Source of the DNA: Candidatus Puniceispirillum sp.
GTDB lineage: Bacteria > Pseudomonadota > Alphaproteobacteria > Puniceispirillales > Puniceispirillaceae
Reading direction: 5' to 3'
NCBI GenBank assembly: GCA_028383305.1
Contig: JAOEVD010000014.1
Coordinates: 1 to 62,782 of the forward strand
DNA: 62,782 bases
Shown here: positions 18,115-27,808 of the stretch, one piece after another
How the letters are laid out: each line of letters begins with the position of its first letter
Position numbering within the stretch: the first letter of the stretch is position 1
The notes under the pieces: generated by a model
Database searches by the model: none
The model's input: the letters and a program-made list of their open reading frames with translations, nothing else
Told to the model about the DNA's origin: nothing
Translations under genes and position numbers: made by a program

Positions 18115-20412
18115 TTAACTATCGTGCGGTGCGGGCAATGCGGCGCGTTTATTTCCACCCGAGATCGCTTTTTGCGGTGGGGCTTTGACCGTAACCGTCA
18201 AATCATCATCAGCAACATCGACAAAAACAAATCCGCCACCGACAAGCCCGCCAAACAGCATTTCATCGGCAAGCGGCTTTTTGATATGTTCCTGCACAAC
18301 CCGCGCCAGTGGCCGCGCGCCATATTTGGCGTCATAGCCACGTTCGGCAAGCCAATCCATCGCCACTTCGCTCAATTCGATTTCGACATTACGATCGGCA
18401 AGCTGGGCATCAAGCTGCATGATAAATTTATCAACAACCAACCGGATGACATCTTTGCCAAGCGGCGCAAACGGAATAATCGCATCAAGCCGGTTACGGA
18501 ATTCAGGCGTAAACATTTTTTCGATAGCTTCAATATCGGCGCCTTCATTATGCGTACGGTTAAAGCCGATTGCCGATTTTGACAATTCCTGCGCTCCGGC
18601 ATTTGTTGTCATAATCAAAATGACATTTCTGAAATCAACAATCTTGCCATTATTGTCGGTCAATTTTCCATGATCCATGACCTGCAGCAGAATATTGAAC
18701 AAATCAGGATGCGCTTTTTCGATCTCGTCAAGAAGCAGAACGGCATGCGGCGTCTGATCAACCGCATCGGTCAACAGCCCGCCTTGGTCAAACCCGACAT
18801 AGCCTGGAGGCGCACCAATCAGGCGCGATACCGTATGGCGTTCCATATATTCGGACATATCAAACCGCATCAGCTTGATGCCAAGCGTTTCGGCAAGCTG
18901 GCGCGCAACCTCGGTTTTACCAACGCCTGTTGGGCCGGAAAACAGATAATTGCCAACCGGCTTTTCTGCATCACGAAGGCCAGCACGCGATAGCTTAATC
19001 GCTGATGCCAAGGCGGTAATGGCCGGATCTTGGCCAAACACCATACGTTTCAAATCAGTCTCAAGCGATGCCAACACAGCCTTGTCATCACGGCTAACAT
19101 GCTTTGACGGAATCCGCGCCATTGTCGCCACCGTGGCTTCGATTTCTTTCTGGCCAATTGTTTGGCGGCGGCGTGATGGTGGCAGCAGATTTTGTGCCGC
19201 CGCAGCTTCGTCAATCACATCAATCGCTTTATCGGGCAATTTGCGATCATTGATATAGCGAGCAGACAGATCAACCGCGGTTTTCAAGGCAGCACCGGTA
19301 AAGCGCACTTTGTGATGATCTTCATAGCGGCTTTTCAGGCCGTTCAGAATTTTGATCGTATCGGGGATGGTCGGCTCGGCAACATCAATCTTCTGGAACC
19401 GGCGCACCAATGCGCGATCCTTTTCAAAATGGCCGCGATATTCTTTATAGGTTGTCGACCCAATACAGCGAAGCGTGCCTTCCTGCAACGCAGGCTTTAG
19501 CAGATTTGACGCATCCATCGCTCCGCCAGAGGTCGCCCCTGCGCCAATCACCGTGTGGATTTCATCAATGAACAGAATGGCATTTTCGTCGTCTGCCACC
19601 GCTTTCATCACGGCTTTCAACCGTTCTTCAAAATCACCGCGATAGCGGGTTCCAGCCAGCAATTGTCCCATATCAAGCGAATAAATCACCGCTGTTGCCA
19701 GAACATCGGGAACATTGCCGTCATAAATTCGCAAGGCAAGCCCTTCGGCGATGGCGGTTTTGCCAACACCCGGATCACCAACATAAAGCGGATTGTTTTT
19801 CGTGCGGCGGCATAAAACCTGAATCGTGCGGTCTAATTCACGGCTGCGGCCAATCAGTGGATCAATCCTACCAGCTGCGGCCTTGGCGATCAAATTGACA
19901 GCAAACTGGCTAAGCGGGTCTTTGCCATCCTCGCCAATGGTTTCGCCAGCCTGATCTTCGCTCTGGCTTTTGGCGATACTGCTGTCGGCGCCATGGCTGA
20001 TAAAGGACACCGCATCAAGCCGTGTCATATTCAATGATTTCAAAAACCAGACAGCATGGCTTTCGCGCTCGGAGAAAATCGACACCAGAACATTGGCACC
20101 GGTGGCCACTTCCCGCCCTGATGATTGTGTATGGATGATGGCGCGCTGTATCACGCGCTGGAAACTTGCCGTTGGCTGCACATCAACATTGCCTTCGGGG
20201 TCAACAATCGATGCCAGTTCAATTTCGATGAATTCACCTAGCTTTTTGACCAGCTCATCAATATCAACATTGCAGGCATGCAGGACTTCAAGCGCGTCAC
20301 TATCTTCGGTTAGTGCCAACAGCAAATGTTCTAAAGTGGCAAATTCATGCGAACATGATGCCGCATTCGACATGGCGCGGCGCAATGTTTCTTCGAGTTC
20401 GCGTGACAGCAT
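18115..20412 (-). CDS. clpA: ATP-dependent Clp protease ATP-binding subunit ClpA
   Basis: ClpA is the AAA+ unfoldase that threads substrates, including ClpS-delivered N-degron proteins, into ClpP. The 765 residues include an N-terminal Clp_N double repeat (about 1-145). The first AAA+ module has Walker [14 protein letters not shown] (about 215) and Walker [10 protein letters not shown]. The second has [12 protein letters not shown] (about 489) and [14 protein letters not shown]-terminal D2-small domain follows. The absence of a long coiled-coil middle domain separates it from ClpB/ClpC. A Gly-Gly-Asn-Lys-rich tail ends the protein. It follows clpS by 5 bases, so the two form an operon. GGAATAGG precedes the start. 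Confidence 0.97.
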   Translation of the reverse strand: MLSRELEETLRRAMSNAASCSHEFATLEHLLLALTEDSDALEVLHACNVDIDELVKKLGEFIEIELASIVDPEGNVDVQPTASFQRVIQRAIIHTQSSGREVATGANVLVSIFSERESHAVWFLKSLNMTRLDAVSFISHGADSSIAKSQSEDQAGETIGEDGKDPLSQFAVNLIAKAAAGRIDPLIGRSRELDRTIQVLCRRTKNNPLYVGDPGVGKTAIAEGLALRIYDGNVPDVLATAVIYSLDMGQLLAGTRYRGDFEERLKAVMKAVADDENAILFIDEIHTVIGAGATSGGAMDASNLLKPALQEGTLRCIGSTTYKEYRGHFEKDRALVRRFQKIDVAEPTIPDTIKILNGLKSRYEDHHKVRFTGAALKTAVDLSARYINDRKLPDKAIDVIDEAAAAQNLLPPSRRRQTIGQKEIEATVATMARIPSKHVSRDDKAVLASLETDLKRMVFGQDPAITALASAIKLSRAGLRDAEKPVGNYLFSGPTGVGKTEVARQLAETLGIKLMRFDMSEYMERHTVSRLIGAPPGYVGFDQGGLLTDAVDQTPHAVLLLDEIEKAHPDLFNILLQVMDHGKLTDNNGKIVDFRNVILIMTTNAGAQELSKSAIGFNRTHNEGADIEAIEKMFTPEFRNRLDAIIPFAPLGKDVIRLVVDKFIMQLDAQLADRNVEIELSEVAMDWLAERGYDAKYGARPLARVVQEHIKKPLADEMLFGGLVGGGFVFVDVADDDLTVTVKAPPQKAISGGNKRAALPAPHDS

Positions 20413-20417
20413 TTTGC

Positions 20418-20735
20418 CTATTCCTTTTCCAGTTGTAATTGCAGCGGATGATCATTCTTCCGCGCATAATCAATGGTTTTTTGCGCTTTGCTTTCGGCGA
20501 TTTCAAAACTATAGACACCGCAAACACCAACCCCGCGCTGATGCACATTCAACATGATCTGGGTGGCTTCATCTGCCGAACGACCGAAAAATTTCTGCAA
20601 GACATGCACGACAAACTCCATCGGTGTATAGTCGTCATTAAGCATAATGACTTTATACATTGATGGCTTTTTCGTTTTGGTACGGCTGTCGAGGACTAAC
20701 TGACCATTGCCGTTTTTATCGTCTTCATTTGCCAT
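20418..20735 (-). CDS. clpS: ATP-dependent Clp protease adaptor ClpS
   Basis: ClpS binds N-degron substrates and hands them to ClpA. I start at ATG 20735 ([11 protein letters not shown], about 104 aa), preceded by AAGAGAA; longer in-frame starts upstream would add about 34 residues with no family similarity. The protein has the flexible N-terminal extension followed by the folded core [40 protein letters not shown] and [10 protein letters not shown]. The residues that form the hydrophobic N-degron pocket (ND-YTPM and the MxxVH-type helix) are present. It is the first gene of clpS-clpA, and aat in this window makes ligands for it. Confidence 0.97.
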   Translation of the reverse strand: MANEDDKNGNGQLVLDSRTKTKKPSMYKVIMLNDDYTPMEFVVHVLQKFFGRSADEATQIMLNVHQRGVGVCGVYSFEIAESKAQKTIDYARKNDHPLQLQLEKE

Positions 20736-20922
20736 AAATTCTCTTTTAAACCTTCGTAATTCAATCATCCGTACAGGGCGTTGAATATAGCACAGAAACA
20801 AAACACCCGCCGCATCCTTTTGATATTGGTATCGCATCCATCAAGGAAAAGGGGTGCGGCAAAAAAACTTTTGCAAATACATGATGCGACCATATTGCAG
20901 TTTATTGTCCAAATTTTGGCAA

Positions 20923-20939
20923 GATTCTTGAATAGAATC
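20923..20939. promoter_or_regulatory. Inverted repeat with two GANTC sites upstream of the carboxypeptidase
   Basis: GATTCT and AGAATC form a 6-bp inverted repeat around a 5-base centre, in the divergent region between clpS and the D,D-carboxypeptidase. Each arm contains GANTC, the CcrM methylation target of alphaproteobacteria. Regulation is possible but unproven. Confidence 0.35.
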
Positions 20940-21007
20940 CTAATTGCGTTATGCTTTGCCGCGCAGTGTTACAAGATAGTCATAATCTCGGAATGGGGCA
21001 GGCCTTA

Positions 21008-22417
21008 ATGGCACGATCAAATGTAGCCAAGACGCTACTGAACAAGCAACATGCACCCTTTCGGTCACTCAATCGGCGTGGTGAAAAATGTCTATTTTCG
21101 ATAAAATCCGGCCTTTTGGCTTTGTCACGGCTTGGGGGTTTCCGCCCCGGTAAATCTCTTTTGACAATGATGATCATTTTTATGGTTGGGTTTGGGCTGT
21201 CTGCAACACAAGCTAAAGCCAGCAAATATGCGTCAATCGTCATTGAAGAAGCCACTGGCAAAGTGCTGTTTTCGCGCAATGCCGATAATCTGCGCTATCC
21301 GGCATCCTTGACCAAAATCATGACGCTTTATCTTTTGTTTGAAGATATCGAAGCGGGGCGCATGACACTGAAAAGCAGGATTCCGGTTTCCAAAACAGCC
21401 GCTGGCCGTTCGCCATCCAAATTATATTTGAAACCAGGTCAATCAATCAGCGCCGAACAAGCCATCTACGCGCTGGTGACAAAATCGGCCAATGATGTGG
21501 CAACAGCAATTGCCGAAAAACTGTCGGGCACGGAACGAAAATTTGCCAAACGCATGACCCGCAAGGCCAAGGCTCTGGGCATGCGGCGTACGGTTTTCAA
21601 GAACGCGTCAGGCCTGCCAAATCGCCGGCAGAAATCGACAGCGCGTGATATGGCCGTTCTGGCCGTTGCCATGCGGCGCGATTTTCCGCAATTTTATAAA
21701 TATTTCAGCACCCAAAGCTTTAACTGGAAAGGCCGGAAATACGGCAATCATAACAAGCTATTGGCAAAATATAGCGGCACAGATGGCATCAAAACAGGCT
21801 ATATTAATGCATCGGGATTCAATCTTGTTGCCACGGTCGAACGCAATGGTGTTCGGCTGATTGGTGTTGTGTTTGGCGGGAAAACGTCGCGCAGCCGCGA
21901 CCGCCATATGATGCAAATTCTGGATAATCAGTTTAAACGCGTCAAAACCATCACGGTTCGGCGTGCCGCGCTTGCCATGCCAACAACCTTGCCAGTGGCA
22001 CCACCCGAACGCGGCGACAAATTGCCCAAAAGCCTGCCAGTCAGCAAAAGCCTGCCAGTCAACAAAACCAAGACACGGCCAGCTGCAGCACCGAAAAAGA
22101 CCGAATTTATCCAGCTTGATATTGCAAGTGCCGCCAACCCTGCCACTGATGAAAACCCAAGCTGGAGCGTGCAAATTGGTAATTTTGCCCAGCGTGTTAA
22201 CGCACATCGCGCGGCGATTGTGGCACGGCGCGCGGCCGATGATGTGCTTGGCATGACACCGGCAAATTTGCATCTTGTCACGCGTGGCGCGATTCCATTA
22301 TGGCGGGTTCGATTTAATGATCTTGAAGAAGATCAGGCGCGCGCAGCCTGTGCAGCGCTGTTTTCCGCTGGACGGCCCTGCATTGCCATTGCCGTGTCGC
22401 CAACATCACGCGGCTAA
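21008..22417 (+). CDS. D-alanyl-D-alanine carboxypeptidase with C-terminal SPOR domain
   Basis: A PBP5/DacF-type serine carboxypeptidase that trims the terminal D-Ala of peptidoglycan stem peptides. The start ATG 21008 (470 aa) follows GGGGCAGG. Active-site motifs are S100-L-T-K103, S160-A-N162 and K262-T-G264. A C-terminal SPOR domain (from about residue 383, PSWSVQIGNF, to the end) should bind denuded glycan at the division septum. Between the two lies a Pro/Lys linker with an 18-bp duplication. The N-terminus is unusual: about 50 basic residues precede the hydrophobic stretch (SLLTMMIIFMVGFGLSA, ending TQAKA-S near 71). A later start near 21166 would give a conventional signal peptide. The SPOR fusion is found in several alphaproteobacteria. 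Confidence 0.92.
   Translation: MARSNVAKTLLNKQHAPFRSLNRRGEKCLFSIKSGLLALSRLGGFRPGKSLLTMMIIFMVGFGLSATQAKASKYASIVIEEATGKVLFSRNADNLRYPASLTKIMTLYLLFEDIEAGRMTLKSRIPVSKTAAGRSPSKLYLKPGQSISAEQAIYALVTKSANDVATAIAEKLSGTERKFAKRMTRKAKALGMRRTVFKNASGLPNRRQKSTARDMAVLAVAMRRDFPQFYKYFSTQSFNWKGRKYGNHNKLLAKYSGTDGIKTGYINASGFNLVATVERNGVRLIGVVFGGKTSRSRDRHMMQILDNQFKRVKTITVRRAALAMPTTLPVAPPERGDKLPKSLPVSKSLPVNKTKTRPAAAPKKTEFIQLDIASAANPATDENPSWSVQIGNFAQRVNAHRAAIVARRAADDVLGMTPANLHLVTRGAIPLWRVRFNDLEEDQARAACAALFSAGRPCIAIAVSPTSRG
22031..22066 (+). repeat. Two-copy 18-bp in-frame repeat
   Basis: AGCCTGCCAGTCAGCAAA is repeated once with one change, adding Ser-Leu-Pro-Val-x-Lys to the linker between the catalytic and SPOR domains of the carboxypeptidase. 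Confidence 0.85.
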
Positions 22418-22436
22418 GATATCTTAGGATTTTTTA
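22414..22436 (+). terminator. Possible weak terminator after the carboxypeptidase
   Basis: The palindrome CTAAGATATCTTAG (22414-22427) overlaps the stop codon and is followed by GA and six T residues. The AT-rich stem is short, so termination would be weak. Confidence 0.4.
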
Positions 22437-22866
22437 CCCCGAAACTGATCATCAAGATGCGGCAAATCATGGGGGCGCAGCCGATCCCAATGCGGGTGGC
22501 TATTGGCAAAAATCTGGCCAGCAATCACGAGATCATTGGCATCATCAAGCATGCCAATGGCAACTGACGTTCGGGAGATGCCATTTAGGCGATAAAACAA
22601 CGACGCACCGCAATTTCGGCAAAATCCGCGTTTGGCCCAGGCCGAACTGTCATACCAGCCAAGCGTTTGCTGGGCGTTCAGCTCAAAGCTGTCATCCGGA
22701 ACCGAGGTCGAACCCAGCTAAGACCGGCAATCTGAAAACAATCACGGCAATGGCAAATCAACGCCTGACGCAATGGAACGGTTAGGCAAAACCGGACCCC
22801 CCTGCAATGGCAACCACCTAGGTAAGTTTTACCTTTGGTGATGGCGATATCTTTGACATGAGCCAT
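22424..22866 (-). pseudogene. GFA-family (CENP-V/Mss4-like fold) protein, frameshifted
   Basis: The family is named for glutathione-dependent formaldehyde-activating enzyme; most members are zinc proteins of unknown substrate. GGGAGGAAG precedes ATG 22866. The first frame reads GGCHCRGVRF and CHCRDCFQIAGLSW, then drifts and stops at 22678. The rest of the domain continues in a different frame from about 22712: STSVPDDSFELN, LGWYDSSAWAKRGFCRNCG and ASLFYR, ending at the TAA at 22424-22426. Adding one G to the GGG at 22713-22715 (minus-strand sense) restores a continuous protein of about 147 residues. All expected zinc cysteines (CHC, CHCxxC, CxxC) are then present. It is either a recent single-base deletion or a sequence error in a homopolymer. 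Confidence 0.85.
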
Positions 22867-22915
22867 AGCTTCCTCCCACAATCATCATTTGCTTTATCAT
22901 GTTCAAAATTAATCT

Positions 22916-25900
22916 TTAATGAAAATCTCTGCTTTTCATCCGAACGGCATTTTTGCTGCCGCTGCTGGCATCGATATGACGCAAAAACCCGTTCAGGTTA
23001 AACAGAGATTCGGCAATGATATGTATCACCGCCTGCTGGCGTTGGACGCGGCCAACCAGCCCTAAAACCTGCGCCCGCAACAATGCCTCGCGATAGGTTT
23101 CGGTTAATTTTGGCCAAATAATCACATTCGCCGTGCCCTGCCCATCTTCAAGCGTTATGAAAACCGTACCGCTGGCGGTGCCGGGTCGTTGACGCATCGT
23201 CACCAGACCAGCAATGCGAAGCCGTTTCCCGTCAGGTGCATTTTGGACATGGCTGCAAAGCTGCCAGCCAGCCAGACCAAGCGGCTTTGCCAGCAAATCG
23301 AGGGGATGCGCTTTTAATGACAGGCCAAGATTGCGGTAATCTTCAGCCACGTTTTCACCAAGTTCGGCTTGCGGCAATTCGATCACCGGTTCATTCCCCG
23401 CAAGCCGTTCATGTCGGCGACCAGCATGGGCAAATAATGGCATATCATGCAGCCGGTGCCGCGCCAGTCCGCGTGCTGCCCATAATGCCTGTCGCCGGTC
23501 AATCGCAAGGCTGGCAAAACCATCCGCATCGGCAATGGCCTGTAATGATTTTGCCGATACATCGGCTTTTCGCATGACATCATCAAGGCTGGAAAAGCTT
23601 AATCCTGTCTGTTTTCCGCCATTGGTTATTTGGCTGGCGGCTATTTGGCTGGCGGCTATTTGGCTGGCGGCAATCCGTTCACCTTCACCGCGCGCCAGCC
23701 CTTTGACAAGCCGCAAACCCAACCGTAACGCATGATAACCCTTTCGATTGTCAGGGTCGGTTTCAAGACGGTGATCCCAGCCTGAAAAATTCACATCAAC
23801 GGGGCGGATGGTAATGTTGTTTTGTTTGGCTTCGGCAATTAATTGCGCTGGTGCATAAAACCCCATCGGCTGGGCATTCAGCAAGGCACAGATAAACACA
23901 TCTGGATAATGGCATTTCAGCCATGCCGACACATAGACCAACAGCGCAAAGCTTGCCGCATGTGATTCAGGAAAGCCATACATGCCAAAGCCTTCGATCT
24001 GGCGAAAACAGCGAATGGCAAAGGCTTCATCATAGCCGCGCTCGATCATGCCATTGATCATTTTATTGCGGAAATGGCTTATGTTTCCCTGCTTTTTGAA
24101 CGTCGCCATCGTTCGGCGCAGCTGGTCGGCCTCAGCGCCCGAAAACCCCGCCCCAACAATGGCAATCTGCATTGCCTGTTCTTGAAATAGCGGCATACCA
24201 AGCGTGCGTTCGAGAACATCACGCAAGGCATCTGACGGGTAATCCACCTTTTCCAAACCGGCACGCCGCCGCAAATAAGGGTGAACCATGTCGCCCTGAA
24301 TAGGGCCCGGGCGGACAATCGCTACCTGCACAACAAGATCGTGAAAACAGCGCGGTTGCAGGCGCGGCAACATCGCCATCTGCGCCCGCGATTCAACCTG
24401 AAAAACCCCAACCGACTGCCCCCGACATAGCATGTCATAGGTTTTCATATCTTCAGGCGGTAATGATGCCAGCGTTAAATGCCGGTTATAATGCGTGCGA
24501 AGCAAATCAAAACTGCGCCTAATACAGCTTAGCATGCCAAGCGCAAGCACATCGACTTTTAACAAGCCAAGCGCATCAAGATCATCCTTATCCCATTCAA
24601 TCACAGTACGGCCAGCCATCGCCGCAGGGCTGATCGGGCATAGATGATCAAGCCGCCCACGGGTGATCACAAACCCGCCAACATGTTGTGACAAATGCCG
24701 TGGAAACCGGCTGATATCGGCCACTAATTGTAAAACCAACCGCAGTCGCCGGTCATTGGCATCCAGTCCCGCTGCAGCCAGTGCCGCAGCATCAAGGCCG
24801 GTTTTTTCACGCCCCCATACCTCGCCAGCCAAGGCCGCCTGAACATCACGGCTAAGACCAAACACCTTTGCCACTTCGCGAAATGCGCTGCGGCGACGAT
24901 AGGTAATCACACTGGCGGTAAGGCCAGCACGATTCCGGCCATATTTTGCATAGATATGCTGGATCACTTCTTCGCGGCGTTCATGTTCGAAATCGACATC
25001 AATATCTGGCGGCTCACCACGCGCCTCACTGACAAAACGTTCAAATAAGGGTTGCGATCGTTCAGGATCAACCGCGGTAATGCCCAAACAATAGCAAACC
25101 GCCGAATTCGCCGCCGAACCGCGCCCCTGACATAAAATACCGCGCCCCCGCGCAAAGCAAACAATATCAAAGACGGTCAGAAAATAAGGCGCAATATTCA
25201 AACGCTCGATCAAGATCAATTCATGTTTCAGATAGGCACTTACCTTATCAGGGATCGCATCAGAATAGCGTTTTTCAGCGCCGCGCCATGTCTGGAAGGC
25301 CAGTTCCTGCATGGCGGTTCGTCCACTCGGCTTTAGCTCGTCAGGATATTCATAAGACAAATCATCCATTGAAAAATGGCATAAATCTGCAAGCGCTTTT
25401 GCCCCATCAAGCGCATCTGGCACATGCCGCCAACGCCGTTCAGCCTCGGCACAATCAATCAAATGGCGTTCGGCATTGCGCGAAATAAGATAGCCAGCAT
25501 CATCAAGCTGTTGCTTTTCACGGATGCACGCCAGAACATCGGCAAGCGGGCGGCGATCAGGAATGTGATAAAGCGCATCTGCCGCTGCCGCCACCCGCAG
25601 CCCCAGCGCCGCTGCCGCTGCCGCTAACATCTGGCATCGTGCCTCATCAGCCCCATCACGATATAGGCAAATCCCTGCAAATAATTGCCCTTTGGCAATT
25701 TGGCGAATGGTCTGCAAATGCGTTTGGTAATGCGCATCTGGATGACGCGGCGGCATGACCAGCAATGCGGTGCTTGCTGGCAGGCGGGCAAGATCGGCAA
25801 GATAGAGAATTGGCGCGGCTTTGCTGCCTCGCATATTGGCCTCGCTTAGCAGCATTGATAAAGCTTCATAACCAACGCGGTCACACGGATGAACAATAAT

Positions 25901-26152
25901 ATCAGGACCATCGGCAGGGCGTAATCTGGCACCAACAACAAGCCTGATCTGGTGATCACGCGCCGCCACATGCGCCCGCACAATACCGGCCAGCGAATTC
26001 ACATCGGCAATGCCAACCGCCGCCCACCCAAGCGCGGCCGCCTGTGCCACCATTTCATCAGGATGCGATGCGCCTTTTAAAAAGGTGAAATTACTATAAC
26101 AGCCAAGCAACGCATTTGATGCGGCTTGGCCTTGTTTACGCAATAGGGCCAT
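22916..26152 (-). CDS. dnaE2: Error-prone DNA polymerase III alpha subunit DnaE2 (ImuC)
   Basis: DnaE2 is the catalytic polymerase of the ImuA-ImuB-DnaE2 damage-inducible translesion system. I start at ATG 26152, whose A is the last base of the imuB stop codon (TGATG), giving 1078 aa; an in-frame ATG at 26179 lies inside imuB. An N-terminal PHP domain (about 15-230) precedes the polymerase core. The catalytic aspartates are in PPDIDVDFEHERREE (about 385) and LLKVDVLALGMLSCI (about 530). Helix-hairpin-helix and C-terminal OB-fold (IRIAGLVTMRQRPGT, VFITLEDGQGTANV) regions follow. A 15-bp triple repeat at 23627-23671 inserts Ala-Ser-Gln-Ile-Ala units into the HhH region. As in other DnaE2 proteins, the tau/beta-binding tail of DnaE1 is absent. 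Confidence 0.96.
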   Translation of the reverse strand: MALLRKQGQAASNALLGCYSNFTFLKGASHPDEMVAQAAALGWAAVGIADVNSLAGIVRAHVAARDHQIRLVVGARLRPADGPDIIVHPCDRVGYEALSMLLSEANMRGSKAAPILYLADLARLPASTALLVMPPRHPDAHYQTHLQTIRQIAKGQLFAGICLYRDGADEARCQMLAAAAAALGLRVAAAADALYHIPDRRPLADVLACIREKQQLDDAGYLISRNAERHLIDCAEAERRWRHVPDALDGAKALADLCHFSMDDLSYEYPDELKPSGRTAMQELAFQTWRGAEKRYSDAIPDKVSAYLKHELILIERLNIAPYFLTVFDIVCFARGRGILCQGRGSAANSAVCYCLGITAVDPERSQPLFERFVSEARGEPPDIDVDFEHERREEVIQHIYAKYGRNRAGLTASVITYRRRSAFREVAKVFGLSRDVQAALAGEVWGREKTGLDAAALAAAGLDANDRRLRLVLQLVADISRFPRHLSQHVGGFVITRGRLDHLCPISPAAMAGRTVIEWDKDDLDALGLLKVDVLALGMLSCIRRSFDLLRTHYNRHLTLASLPPEDMKTYDMLCRGQSVGVFQVESRAQMAMLPRLQPRCFHDLVVQVAIVRPGPIQGDMVHPYLRRRAGLEKVDYPSDALRDVLERTLGMPLFQEQAMQIAIVGAGFSGAEADQLRRTMATFKKQGNISHFRNKMINGMIERGYDEAFAIRCFRQIEGFGMYGFPESHAASFALLVYVSAWLKCHYPDVFICALLNAQPMGFYAPAQLIAEAKQNNITIRPVDVNFSGWDHRLETDPDNRKGYHALRLGLRLVKGLARGEGERIAASQIAASQIAASQITNGGKQTGLSFSSLDDVMRKADVSAKSLQAIADADGFASLAIDRRQALWAARGLARHRLHDMPLFAHAGRRHERLAGNEPVIELPQAELGENVAEDYRNLGLSLKAHPLDLLAKPLGLAGWQLCSHVQNAPDGKRLRIAGLVTMRQRPGTASGTVFITLEDGQGTANVIIWPKLTETYREALLRAQVLGLVGRVQRQQAVIHIIAESLFNLNGFLRHIDASSGSKNAVRMKSRDFH
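23627..23671 (-). repeat. Three-copy 15-bp in-frame repeat in dnaE2
   Basis: TATTTGGCTGGCGGC is repeated exactly three times on the plus strand (23627-23641, 23642-23656, 23657-23671). On the coding strand it encodes repeating Ala-Ser-Gln-Ile-Ala. The copies are identical, which suggests recent slippage. Confidence 0.93.
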
Positions 26153-27798
26153 CAGGCGAAAAACCCATGCAAAAACCAAGATGGGGTTTCGTGACGTTCT
26201 GGCAAACCTTCACGATATAGCCAGAACCCTGCCCCCTGATCATCGCGTAACCGAAAATAATCGCGGGTGCGACTGCCAGCGGGTGCCTGCCACCATGCAG
26301 GGGCAATCCGTTCTGGCCCTGTGGCATGAATGATTTTATGAATTCGCCGCCGCCAGATAAATTGCGCTGGCGGGTGATCGGGAAGAAGCGCGACAACATC
26401 AACAGGGTGCGGATAGGCCAAAAGGCGAATGGGGCGTGGTGGCGCAGTGCCTGATGCCGGATCACCAAGCCAACCTGATTTTTCGTCCGTTTTGGTAAAC
26501 ATCTGGCTTGGATCAGGCAGTTCAAACGATTGCGCCGCTTCGGGCTGCCAGCAGGCTTGCGGTGCCAATCTGACCACGGCACCATAGCCAAGACGTGCCA
26601 CCAACCGGTCAACAAGGCTGGCATAGGATTCGCCTGCAACCCCATCATGGCGCTGCAACATCATATGCGGCAAAGCCGTATCAAGTGGCGCAAGGGGGCT
26701 GCAATCAAGCGATTCCATCCAGCCCATTTCAAGACCAAATTCAGGGTTGATCTTGTCGCTGGCATTGGCCAGCAAGCGGTGAAATAAAGTCACATCACGG
26801 CTTGGCCGCGAAAGATGCACATCATGTGCAAAAACCAGCCCATCAACCAATTGCCAGCCAAGCCGCAAACGGCGTGTTGCCAATCCGGCCTGTTGAAGCA
26901 AAGTGGCTGTTTCACTTGCCAATTGCTGAATCATCGCCTTGATATCATCAGCTGCGCCAATGGGTTCGGCAAATTGACGGCATATATAAAGCGGTTTTGG
27001 CGGGCTAACAGCTGTAAAGCTTTCATCCTGATCGCCAAGCGCCTGATCAAGCCGAAGAAGCACATCCTGACCAAAACGCGCGGCCAATGGCGCACGCGCC
27101 AATCCAATAATATCCCCAATCACCCGCAAGCCTGCGCGCCGCATATGATCAGCGATTGCCGTATCGATTCGCAATGCAGCAAGCGGCAATGCTGCCAGAT
27201 GGCGTCGCAAGCGGGCGCGGCTGAAAATATATCTTACCGTGTCCGGCTGTCCATCTGCCGGTTTCGGTGCGGTCATTAACCGCTCTGACGGCTTTCCATA
27301 ATGCGCAAAGGCCCACGCCGCGCCGCAATTTGGTGCCGCCGCCAGCACCGCCCGAAAGTGACTTCGATGAAGGCGTTTGGCGCAATCGGCTAATAGCGAA
27401 CGCACCCCGCCAAACAGATGTTCGGCACCAGCAATATCAATCCAGATTCCGCAATGCTGATCATCAACCGCGGTAAGCGGGCTATAACGACGCGCCCATA
27501 AAGCCAGATGATGAAGATCGGCATGATCGGCTAGCGGGTCATATGCTTCGGTTCTGAGTTGTGGGCATAAGGCGCGGGCATCGGCAAGCCGCATACCAGC
27601 GGCAAGACCATGCGCTGCCGCTTTGGTACAACCCGCCAGAATAATATCAGCACCGTTGACTTTCCAGATTATAACAAGCGGCAGATCAGCTCCAGATTCC
27701 CTTTGCCCAGATTCCTTTTGCCCAGATGCTCTCTGGATCCGCGATGCGGCCAGATAGGGAAAATGGATATAGATAATATGACGATAGGAAACGGGCAT
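26152..27798 (-). CDS. imuB: ImuB, Y-family polymerase-like mutasome subunit
   Basis: ImuB is a catalytically inactive DinB-like protein that links DnaE2 to the beta clamp and ImuA during damage-induced mutagenesis. I start at ATG 27798 (MPVSYRHIIYIHFPYLA, 548 aa), 10 bases after the imuA stop. An upstream extension would read the imuA repeats out of frame and is implausible. The N-terminal Y-family palm/fingers region spans about 1-240 (ALCPQLRTEAYDP, GIWIDIAGAEHLFGG). A thumb/little-finger-like region follows to about 380, then a C-terminal tail. In the palm, the first catalytic Asp position reads YIHFPYLA, without the acidic pair of active polymerases, as expected for ImuB. A Ser-Gly-Gln-Lys/Arg-Glu repeat lies near residues 24-36. 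Confidence 0.93.
   Translation of the reverse strand: MPVSYRHIIYIHFPYLAASRIQRASGQKESGQRESGADLPLVIIWKVNGADIILAGCTKAAAHGLAAGMRLADARALCPQLRTEAYDPLADHADLHHLALWARRYSPLTAVDDQHCGIWIDIAGAEHLFGGVRSLLADCAKRLHRSHFRAVLAAAPNCGAAWAFAHYGKPSERLMTAPKPADGQPDTVRYIFSRARLRRHLAALPLAALRIDTAIADHMRRAGLRVIGDIIGLARAPLAARFGQDVLLRLDQALGDQDESFTAVSPPKPLYICRQFAEPIGAADDIKAMIQQLASETATLLQQAGLATRRLRLGWQLVDGLVFAHDVHLSRPSRDVTLFHRLLANASDKINPEFGLEMGWMESLDCSPLAPLDTALPHMMLQRHDGVAGESYASLVDRLVARLGYGAVVRLAPQACWQPEAAQSFELPDPSQMFTKTDEKSGWLGDPASGTAPPRPIRLLAYPHPVDVVALLPDHPPAQFIWRRRIHKIIHATGPERIAPAWWQAPAGSRTRDYFRLRDDQGAGFWLYREGLPERHETPSWFLHGFFA
27692..27736 (-). repeat. 15-bp in-frame repeats in imuB
   Basis: CCAGATTCCCTTTGC (27692-27706) is followed by CCAGATTCCTTTTGC (27707-27721) and a decayed third unit. 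They encode Gly-Gln-Lys/Arg-Glu-Ser units near the ImuB N-terminus, between two conserved strands of the palm. Confidence 0.8.
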
Positions 27799-27808
27799 GA
27801 TCACATGC

